From assembly GCF_041435215.1 (NCBI RefSeq), contig NZ_CP108394.1, forward strand, positions 7,998,001 through 8,062,000: a stretch of DNA of 64,000 bases. The letters run 5' to 3'. The notes under the pieces were generated by a model. That model had not been told where the DNA came from. It saw nothing but the letters and a program-made list of their open reading frames with translations, and did not search any database. The stretch comes from Streptomyces sp. NBC_01314 (GTDB taxonomy: Bacteria > Actinomycetota > Actinomycetes > Streptomycetales > Streptomycetaceae). Shown here piece by piece: positions 16,071 through 22,352 of the stretch; positions within the stretch are counted from its first letter, which is position 1, and every line of letters starts with the position of its first letter. A program made the position numbers and the translations under genes.

Positions 16071-16900
16071 CCGTCGATTTCTCCCGGTTCCCGCTCGCTC
16101 CGGGGGACCGGGTCCTGGATCTCGGCTGTGGAGCGGGCCGGCACGCCTTCGAGTGCTACCGGCGCGGCGCCCAGGTCGTGGCCCTCGACCAGAACGCCGA
16201 GGACATCCGCGAGGTCGCCAAGTGGTTCGCGGCGATGAAGGAGGCCGGGGAGGCCCCGGAAGGCGCCACCGCCACCGCCATGGAGGGCGACGCCCTCGCG
16301 CTGCCCTTCCCCGACGAGTCCTTCGACGTCGTCATCATCTCCGAGGTGATGGAGCACATCCCCGACGACAAGGGCGTACTCGCCGAGATGGTCCGGGTGC
16401 TGCGGCCCGGCGGCCGCATAGCCATCACCGTCCCGCGCTACGGCCCCGAGAAGGTCTGCTGGGCGCTCTCCGACGCCTACCACGAGGTCGAGGGCGGCCA
16501 CATCCGCATCTACAAGGCGGACGAACTCCTGGCCAAGATCCGTGAGGCGGGCCTCAAGCCGTACGGCACCCACCACGCGCACGCCCTGCACTCGCCGTAC
16601 TGGTGGCTGAAGTGCGCGTTCGGCGTCGACAACGACAAGGCGCTGCCCGTGCGGGCGTACCACAAGCTGCTGGTCTGGGACATCATGAAGAAGCCGCTGG
16701 CCACCCGGGTCGCCGAGGAGGCGCTGAACCCGCTCATCGGCAAGAGCTTCGTGGCGTACGCGACCAAGCCGCACCTTCCCCGGATCCCGGAGGAAGCCGG
16801 GATCCCAGAGGAAGCCGGAGCGTCCGAGAAGGCCGGGCCGTCCGAGAAGGCCGGGCCGTTCGAGGAAGCCGGAACCAAGGCCGGGGCGGACGCCAAGTGA
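16064..16900 (+). CDS. Class I SAM-dependent methyltransferase
   Basis: A 278-residue methyltransferase. Motif I is RVLDLGCGAGRHAFE (residues near 15-29), followed by VVALDQNAED, the acidic loop and SFDVVIISEVMEHIPDD, then VLRPGGRIAITVPRYGPE. A Trp-rich segment (HSPYWWLKCAFG) may bind substrate. GTG 16064 overlaps the glycosyltransferase stop. The C-terminus ends in a run of Glu-Lys/Ala-Gly repeats (EEAG, EKAG) encoded by short tandem DNA repeats. Operon context with a glycosyltransferase and a cyclase-fold protein suggests tailoring of a lipid or terpenoid (inference). Confidence 0.9.
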   Translation: MLTVDFSRFPLAPGDRVLDLGCGAGRHAFECYRRGAQVVALDQNAEDIREVAKWFAAMKEAGEAPEGATATAMEGDALALPFPDESFDVVIISEVMEHIPDDKGVLAEMVRVLRPGGRIAITVPRYGPEKVCWALSDAYHEVEGGHIRIYKADELLAKIREAGLKPYGTHHAHALHSPYWWLKCAFGVDNDKALPVRAYHKLLVWDIMKKPLATRVAEEALNPLIGKSFVAYATKPHLPRIPEEAGIPEEAGASEKAGPSEKAGPFEEAGTKAGADAK

Positions 16901-17976
16901 CGACGCCCCGGACAGAACACCTGGTCCTGCCCGGGGTCCTCACCGCAGAGGAGGCCGCCGCCACCGTGCGCGGCATCCTCGCGGTGCAGCGCGCGGACGG
17001 TGCCATCCCCTGGTTCCGCGGGCACCACCTCGACCCGTGGGACCACACCGAGGCGGCCATGGCCCTGGACGCGGCCGGCGAGCACGAGGCCGCCGAGCGC
17101 GCCTACGAATGGCTGCGCCGGCACCAGAACGGCGACGGCTCCTGGTACGCCGCGTACGCCGACGGGGACGCCGACGACGTCACCGACCGAGGCCGCGAGA
17201 CCAACTTCGTCGCGTACATAGCCGTCGGCGTCTGGCACCACTACCTGGCCACCGGCGACGACACCTTCCTCGACCGCATGTGGCCCGCCGTCTACGCGGC
17301 GATCGAATGCGTCCTGCGGCTGCAGCAGCCCGGCGGCCAGATCGGCTGGAAGCGTGAGGACGACGGCACACCGGTGAACGACGCGCTGCTGACGGGCAGT
17401 TCGTCGGTCCATCACGCGCTGCGCTGCGCTCTCGCCATCGCGGAACAGCGCGAAGAGCCGCAGCCGGACTGGGAGTTGGCGGTCGGCGCGCTCCGGCACG
17501 CGATACGCCGGCATCCCGAGCGGTTCCTCGACAAGGACCGCTACTCGATGGACTGGTACTACCCCGTGCTCGGCGGCGCGCTCACCGGCATCGAGGCCAA
17601 GTCCCGTGTCGAGGAAGGCTGGGACCGTTTCGTCGTGCCCGGCTTCGGCGTCCGCTGCGTGGTCCCCAACCCGTGGGTGACCGGCGGCGAGTCCGCCGAA
17701 CTCGCCCTGGCGCTCTGGGTGATGGGCGAGTCCGACCGCGCCCTCGACATCCTCCAGTCCATCCAGCACCTCCGCGACGCCGACTCCGGCCTGTACTGGA
17801 CGGGTTACGTCTACGAGGACCAGGCAGTCTGGCCCGAGGAGCTGACCTCCTGGACCGCCGGATCCCTGTTGCTTGCCGTGGCCGCGCTGGGCGGCGACGA
17901 GGCGACGTGTGCGGTCTTCGGCGGTGAGCGGTTGCCGCGCGGCTTGGACGACTTCGACGAATCGGAGTGCTGCTGA
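16897..17976 (+). CDS. Prenyltransferase/cyclase-fold protein
   Basis: A 359-residue cytoplasmic protein with alpha-toroid repeats: GILAVQRADGAIPWF, HTEAAMALDAAGEH, YEWLRRHQNGDGSWYAAYADG and LTSWTAGSLLLAV. It matches the squalene-hopene-cyclase/prenyltransferase repeat superfamily but is half-length and lacks a signal peptide, unlike the B12-operon paralogue at 6510. GTG 16897 overlaps the methyltransferase TGA (GTGA), so the three genes are translated together. The conserved trio glycosyltransferase-methyltransferase-cyclase-fold suggests one pathway on a shared substrate. No product can be named. Confidence 0.85.
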   Translation: MTTPRTEHLVLPGVLTAEEAAATVRGILAVQRADGAIPWFRGHHLDPWDHTEAAMALDAAGEHEAAERAYEWLRRHQNGDGSWYAAYADGDADDVTDRGRETNFVAYIAVGVWHHYLATGDDTFLDRMWPAVYAAIECVLRLQQPGGQIGWKREDDGTPVNDALLTGSSSVHHALRCALAIAEQREEPQPDWELAVGALRHAIRRHPERFLDKDRYSMDWYYPVLGGALTGIEAKSRVEEGWDRFVVPGFGVRCVVPNPWVTGGESAELALALWVMGESDRALDILQSIQHLRDADSGLYWTGYVYEDQAVWPEELTSWTAGSLLLAVAALGGDEATCAVFGGERLPRGLDDFDESECC

Positions 17977-18012
17977 GGGGCGTGTGCGGGTCCGGTGGGG
18001 CCGCACACACCC

Positions 18013-18069
18013 CTCAATGGCGGTGCATCCCCTCAACGGCGGTGCATCCGCTCAATGGCGGTGCATCCG
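18013..18069. repeat. Three 19-bp tandem repeats over the stop of the small membrane protein
   Basis: Units begin at 18013, 18032 and 18051 with the core CTCAATGGCGGTGCATCC (one T/C change). The third unit encodes the C-terminal Met-His-Arg-His and the stop codon of the minus-strand gene at 18052. The first two are extra copies downstream of it, probably from slippage. Confidence 0.85.
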
Positions 18070-18339
18070 GTTGGCGATCGCATGCCCCACGAACAGGTAG
18101 ACCACGGCCGCCAGGCCATAGCCGGCCACCACCCGCGCCCACTGCTCGTCGAAGGTGAACAGGTCGTGCGACCAGCCGGCGAGCCAGCGGGCCGCGTCAT
18201 GGATGAACTGCACGAAGTCGTTCGTGCCGTTCGCATCCAACAGGTACATCAGGATCCACAGGCCGAGGATGAAGGCCATGATGTCGGCGACGATGGCTAT
18301 GACCCGGCCGGCCTGGTTGGAGCCGCTGTATCGAGACAT
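18052..18339 (-). CDS. Small two-span membrane protein
   Basis: A 95-residue protein conserved in style among Streptomyces but of unknown function. Two hydrophobic segments are visible (VIAIVADIMAFILGLWILMYLL, residues 13-34, and VVAGYGLAAVVYLFVGHAIA, residues 69-88) separated by a soluble loop with Asp/Trp residues. Its 3' end carries the 19-bp tandem repeat. It lies between the cyclase-fold operon (convergent) and the LLM oxidoreductase, and shows no operon partner. Confidence 0.75.
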   Translation of the reverse strand: MSRYSGSNQAGRVIAIVADIMAFILGLWILMYLLDANGTNDFVQFIHDAARWLAGWSHDLFTFDEQWARVVAGYGLAAVVYLFVGHAIANRMHRH

Positions 18340-18403
18340 GCCGGACGGGTTGCCCTTTTGCCCCCGATGAAACCTCGGCCGTCCGTCGACGGCCCTCGCC
18401 GGA

Positions 18404-19414
18404 CTAGGAGTTGAGCTCCGCCAGTACCCGCAACGTGTGCGGATCAGGGGCGAGCACCAGCAGGTCCGTCACCGGCCCCTTCCGCCACAACTCCAGCCGC
18501 TCCGCGATCCGTTCGCGCGGCCCGACCAGCGAGATCTCGTCGGCGAAGGCGTCCGGCACGGCGAGTACGGCCTCCTCGCGCCGCCCGTCGAGAAAGAGCC
18601 GCTGGATGTGCCGGGCCTCTTCCGCGTACCCCATGCGGGCCATGAGATCGGCGTGGAAGTTGCGCTTGGCGTGCCCCATCCCGCCGATGTAGAAGCCCAG
18701 CATGGCCTTGACGGGCAGCAGCCCCTCGGTGACGTCGTCGCAGACCTTCGCCCGTGCCATGGGCGCGATGAGGAAGTCGTCGGGCACCTCGGTCAGCGAC
18801 GCCTCGTAGACGTCGGTCCGCGTCGGCGACCAGTACAACGGCAGCCAGCCGTCCGCGATCCGGGCCGTCTGCGCGATGTTCTTCGGCCCTTCGGCGCCGA
18901 GCAGGACGGGCAGATCCGCGCGGAGGGGGTGGGTGATGGACTTCAGCGCCCTGCCGATGCCGGTGCCGTCCGGGCCGTCGTACGGGAGGGGGTGGAAGCG
19001 CCCCGGCAGCTCGACGGGGGCCTCACGCCTGAGGACTTGGCGTACGACGTCGACGTACTCCCGGGTCGCGGTCAGCGGGGACCTCGGGAACGGGCGTCCG
19101 TACCAGCCCTCGACGACCTGCGGCCCGGAGAGCCCGAGCCCGAGGAGGGCGCGCCCGCCGGAGAGGTGGTCCAGGGTCAGCGCGTGCATCGCGGTCGTGG
19201 TGGGCGACCGGGCGGCCATCTGCGCAACGGCCGTGCCCAGCTTGATCCTTGAGGTGTGCGCGGCGATCCAGGTGAGCGGCGTGAAGGCGTCCGAGCCCCA
19301 GGACTCGGCGGTCCACACCGAGTCGTAGCCGAGCCGCTCCGCCTCCTGGGCGAGCGGGACGTGGTCCGCGGAGGGGCCGCGCCCCCAGTAACCGAGTGCC
19401 AGACCGAGCCGCAT
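18404..19414 (-). CDS. LLM-class F420-dependent oxidoreductase
   Basis: A 336-residue luciferase-like monooxygenase-fold enzyme using coenzyme F420. It begins MRLGLALGYWGRGPSADHV and has AEAERLGYDSVWTAESWG-type, SRIKLGTAVAQMAARSPTTTAMHA and LGLGLSGPQVVEGWYG motifs, matching the mycobacterial TIGR03559-like subgroup at full length. Many actinobacterial relatives work in lipid or sterol metabolism, which would fit the KstR neighbourhood. No operator is seen directly upstream. ATG 19414 follows GGAGGC. Confidence 0.9.
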   Translation of the reverse strand: MRLGLALGYWGRGPSADHVPLAQEAERLGYDSVWTAESWGSDAFTPLTWIAAHTSRIKLGTAVAQMAARSPTTTAMHALTLDHLSGGRALLGLGLSGPQVVEGWYGRPFPRSPLTATREYVDVVRQVLRREAPVELPGRFHPLPYDGPDGTGIGRALKSITHPLRADLPVLLGAEGPKNIAQTARIADGWLPLYWSPTRTDVYEASLTEVPDDFLIAPMARAKVCDDVTEGLLPVKAMLGFYIGGMGHAKRNFHADLMARMGYAEEARHIQRLFLDGRREEAVLAVPDAFADEISLVGPRERIAERLELWRKGPVTDLLVLAPDPHTLRVLAELNS

Positions 19415-19471
19415 ACGCCTGCCTCCTGACGGTGTGTCAGCTGTTCGGGCGGGAGGCGACTGTACGACAAC

Positions 19472-19499
19472 GGCCCCCCGCTCGGAAGAGCGAGGGGCC
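19472..19499 (-). terminator. Hairpin downstream of the DUF5336 gene
   Basis: GGCCCC-CGCTC and GAGCG-AGGGGCC arms around a short loop, lying on the downstream side of the gene ending at 19588 and upstream of the LLM gene. It has no strong U-run. It would end the transcript before the LLM promoter. Confidence 0.65.
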
Positions 19500-19529
19500 G
19501 GTCGTAGAGCTCTGTGTGGATCTGTACCG

Positions 19530-19579
19530 CTTCTTATGACTTCTTATGGCTTCGTATGACTTCGTGCGGCTCCGTGCGG
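19530..19579. repeat. Five tandem decamers
   Basis: Five consecutive 10-bp units: CTTCTTATGA, CTTCTTATGG, CTTCGTATGA, CTTCGTGCGG, CTCCGTGCGG. They lie in the 3' untranslated region of the DUF5336 gene. The gradual AT-to-GC drift across units suggests an AT-rich repeat being eroded. Confidence 0.85.
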
Positions 19580-19587
19580 AGAGGTGA

Positions 19588-20448
19588 TCAGCCGCGCTGG
19601 ATGCCGCTGGTGTCCTGCAGGACGCCACGGCGGCCGTCCTGAGTCTGGGCCACCAGGTTGGGGCCGCGCTGCTCGACCGCCAGGTACCAGGTGCCCGGCG
19701 CCAGTTCGGCGATGGCCGACTGCGAACCGTCCTCGGCGAACAGTGGACGGGCCACCGGCACCGCGAACCAGAACGGCGAGAAGTCACCGGCCGGCGGCTG
19801 CGGGGCCGCCGCCTGCTGCTGCGGAGCGCCACCGAACGGCGCGCCCGGACCCGGCTGACCCGGACCCGGCTGACCGGGTCCCGGCTGACCGGGCTGCGGC
19901 TGACCCGCACCGAAGGGCGCCGGCGCACCGGCACCCGGGTAGCCGTAACCACCGGGCGGCTGGGCGCCGTACGGCAGCGGGGCGGCCGGACGCGGGGCGC
20001 CGACCAGGGCGGCCTTGAGGGCGGGGACGAGGGGGGTGGCGACGGCCGCGGCGGCCAGGAGCAGGGCGGCGATCAGGCCGAGGATGAGGCCGGCGCCGGA
20101 GTCGGGCTCGGAGCCGCCGAAGCTGCCGAAGAGGTCCTCCATCGCTCCGAACGGGTCGATGATCGACCAGAACGAGGTCCAGGCGGCGAAGATCGTCAGA
20201 GCCACCCCGAGCTGTCCCAGGTCGAGACCGACGACCTTGGGCGGCTGCGGCAGCGCACGGGCGAGGACGATCAGCACCGCACCGATGATGCCGCCGACGT
20301 ACATGCTCATCACCAAGCCGAGGTTGTCCCAGGCATTGGGGATGTCGTCGCCGGAGCCGTCGAACGTGTCGAGGAACGACGCGATGAACAGCAATACCGC
20401 TGCTCCGATCACGACGCCGTCGCCTCTGGTGAGGGAGCGGATATTCAC
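19588..20448 (-). CDS. DUF5336-type membrane protein
   Basis: A 286-residue protein. Four hydrophobic spans lie in the first 155 residues (VVIGAAVLLFIASFLDTF, LVMSMYVGGIIGAVLIVLA, LGVALTIFAAWTSFWSII, GLILGLIAALLLAAAAVATP). A Pro/Gly/Gln-rich repeat linker follows (units of GQPGP), then a C-terminal cytoplasmic or extracytoplasmic domain (FSPFWFAVPVARPLF). This build matches actinobacterial DUF5336 proteins (34-kDa-antigen-like), whose function is unknown. ATG 20448 has AGGACC upstream. Confidence 0.85.
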   Translation of the reverse strand: MNIRSLTRGDGVVIGAAVLLFIASFLDTFDGSGDDIPNAWDNLGLVMSMYVGGIIGAVLIVLARALPQPPKVVGLDLGQLGVALTIFAAWTSFWSIIDPFGAMEDLFGSFGGSEPDSGAGLILGLIAALLLAAAAVATPLVPALKAALVGAPRPAAPLPYGAQPPGGYGYPGAGAPAPFGAGQPQPGQPGPGQPGPGQPGPGAPFGGAPQQQAAAPQPPAGDFSPFWFAVPVARPLFAEDGSQSAIAELAPGTWYLAVEQRGPNLVAQTQDGRRGVLQDTSGIQRG

Positions 20449-20587
20449 TTCAGGTCCTTCGTCAGTCGTCTCGTCATCGGTGGAGGCGTCGCCGTCACCA
20501 TGTCGCCGTCAGGCCGTGGTGGGATGCGCGGGGGTGGCCCCTCATCGTAAGGACGACCATATCGTCCGACCGACTTGGGTGTCCGCC

Positions 20588-20607
20588 GTGATCATCTCGA
20601 TGATCAC
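20588..20607. repeat. Perfect 8-bp palindrome (GTGATCAT-CTCG-ATGATCAC)
   Basis: Arms at 20588-20595 and 20600-20607 around CTCG. It lies 140 bases upstream of the DUF5336 start, just beyond the end of the amidase remnant. It could be a transcription-factor site. Confidence 0.45.
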
Positions 20608-20617
20608 GACCCGCCCG

Positions 20618-20770
20618 CTACCCTCGCAGAAAACTCACGATTTCCTCAGAGTTCCCCCGCGCCGCTTTCTGCCGCCAGGCACCGCTGGTCAACGGTGCCT
20701 GGTCATGGATATCGCGCTTCGTGGCGCGCACGACGAACACGGCGGGAACCGTTGACAGATTGAGACCGCC
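20618..20770 (-). pseudogene. Decayed duplicate of the amidase C-terminus
   Basis: The minus strand encodes GGLNLSTVPAVFVV ... RDIHDQ-PLTSGAWRQKAARG ... SEEIVSFL then stop (20618). This aligns residue by residue with the C-terminal 50 residues of the intact amidase at 20831 (GGLNLSTVPKVFIECGN, LTSGAWRQKAAQG, SDGIASFLEN). An in-frame stop lies directly upstream, there is no start, and the catalytic Glu of VFIECGN is replaced (VFVVRAT). It is a tail-to-tail-adjacent partial tandem duplication that has lost function. Confidence 0.88.
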
Positions 20771-20830
20771 CGCACTTCATTCCGTGGTACTTCGGGTTAG
20801 CGGCCTGAGTTCCGCGAAGGGGAGAGTTGT

Positions 20831-21826
20831 TCAATTTTCGAGGAAGCTCGCGATGCCGTCGGAGATTCCCTGGGCCGCTTTCTGGCGCCAGGCTCCGCTG
20901 GTGAGCTGGGCCGCGTCCTTGCTGTCACGCATGTTGCCGCACTCGATGAACACCTTCGGGACGGTGGAGAGGTTGAGGCCGCCGAGGTCGGTGCGGGTGA
21001 CCATGCCGGTGCCGTCGCCGACGTAGTTGGAGGGGGCGCTGCCGGTGGCGCGGACGAAGAAGCCGGTGATGCGCTCGCCGAGGTCGCGGGAGGGGGCGAC
21101 GATGGGCCGGGTGTCGGCGGCGCCCTCGTTCACCGAACCCGGCAGGATCACATGGAAGCCGCGGTTGCCGGCGCCGGAGCCGTCCGCGTGGATCGACACC
21201 ACCGCGTCCGCCTTCGCCTCGTTGCCGATCCGTGCCCGCTCGTCGATGCACGGACCCCAGGCCCGACCGCCGTCCTGTGTGAACTTCACCGTGGCGCCCT
21301 CCTGTTCGAGGAGCGTCCGCAGCCGCCGGGAGACGTCCAGCGTGAACTTGGCTTCCGTGTAGCCGTCGTTGGTCGTCGTCCCCGTGGTGTCGCATTCCTT
21401 CGCGTTCGTCCCGATGTTCACCTTGCGGTTGATCTCGGTCGTGTGCTGGAAGTTGCCGGGGTTGTGACCCGGGTCGATGACGACGACCTTGCCCTTGAGG
21501 GGGCCGGTGGCGGCGGGCGCGGAGGAGGAACCGGAGGGGCTCGCCTTCTCGCCGTCCGCACCGTCCTTCGCGTCCTTGCCGTCGTCGGAGGCGGTCGGCC
21601 CGCCGGACGGGTCGGGGGAGGTCGGCGGAGTGGTCGCCGACCGGGTCTGCGGGCCCGCCACGCCGCCCGACCCACCGTCCCCGCCCCCGGAGTCCCCGAC
21701 GGCCTGCCAGACCCCCCATCCGGCCACCGCCCCCACCACGACCGCGGCCACCGCCACGGTCATCGGACGGCGAAGCGCGGAACGGCGGGGCTGGGGCGGA
21801 TCGAAGTCCGGGCCTACGTACGACAC
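20831..21826 (-). CDS. Membrane-anchored N-acetylmuramoyl-L-alanine amidase (Amidase_3)
   Basis: A 331-residue peptidoglycan hydrolase cleaving the bond between muramic acid and L-alanine. GTG 21826 starts VSYVGPDFDPPQP. One membrane span follows (MTVAVAAVVVGAVAGWGVW, residues about 24-42), then a Ser/Thr/Pro/Asp-rich spacer, then the Amidase_3 domain from KVVVIDPGHNPGN. Zn ligands and catalytic residues are visible: His in DPGHN, Glu in TTEINRK, His in SIHADG and the catalytic Glu in VFIECGN. The domain faces outside. Upstream starts in the same frame lack support. A degenerate copy of its 3' end follows. Confidence 0.9.
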   Translation of the reverse strand: MSYVGPDFDPPQPRRSALRRPMTVAVAAVVVGAVAGWGVWQAVGDSGGGDGGSGGVAGPQTRSATTPPTSPDPSGGPTASDDGKDAKDGADGEKASPSGSSSAPAATGPLKGKVVVIDPGHNPGNFQHTTEINRKVNIGTNAKECDTTGTTTNDGYTEAKFTLDVSRRLRTLLEQEGATVKFTQDGGRAWGPCIDERARIGNEAKADAVVSIHADGSGAGNRGFHVILPGSVNEGAADTRPIVAPSRDLGERITGFFVRATGSAPSNYVGDGTGMVTRTDLGGLNLSTVPKVFIECGNMRDSKDAAQLTSGAWRQKAAQGISDGIASFLEN

Positions 21827-22352
21827 GCCTGCCACCTTACGGGTCGGGCCCCGGACGGACAGCCGCCCCCGCTCCGCGTGGCAGCTGATGCCACGCTCCG
21901 GAGGCGTGTGGCCGTCCTCGCCCGTGTCCCGGCTGCGTCCCCACCCGCGTTCCCGCTCGGAGCCTCGCCCCGGGCTCCGCTCGTCGGCCCGCCACCAGCC
22001 CCCTGCTCCGGGAGAGCCCCCTGAAGGCCCGTCGTCGCCGCGGCTCGCGCATACGGCAACGGCATACGAAGGCATCCCCGCCCCGCCCGTTCTCCCATCG
22101 AGCCGACCGACCGATCGACCGGCCGTCGCCCCCGTGATCGTCGTCTGGCGGCCGTCGTCCGCCTGCCCGTCCGGTACACGGGCAGGCGGACGACGGCCGC
22201 CGGGGGGCGAGGGGTGCGAGGTCGGCGGGCAGGGCGCTGACCAGCGGTAGGCGTAGGGGCTGTCGCGGGATAAAGTCGTCCGGTTACGTCTGGTTGTGGG
22301 GGCGGGGCTTCGTCGCGCGGTCGGTGAGCTCCGGTGGGAGGGCCGTTAGCGC
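21827..22352. other. 526-base divergent intergenic region
   Basis: Between the amidase (minus) and the Mrr-TerD gene (plus). It contains a GCGTGGCA/TGCCACGC hairpin (21876-21896), the 23-bp perfect inverted repeat at 22148-22200, and no ORF with convincing coding character. Promoters for both flanking genes should be here, but none is clear by eye. Confidence 0.5.
22148..22200. repeat. Perfect 23-bp inverted repeat
   Basis: Arms 22148-22170 and 22178-22200 are exactly complementary (start GCGGCCGTCGTCC, end GGACGACGGCCGC) around the 7-base loop CCGGTAC. It is stable enough to be a terminator, but it sits between two divergent genes with no obvious transcript to end. Confidence 0.85.
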
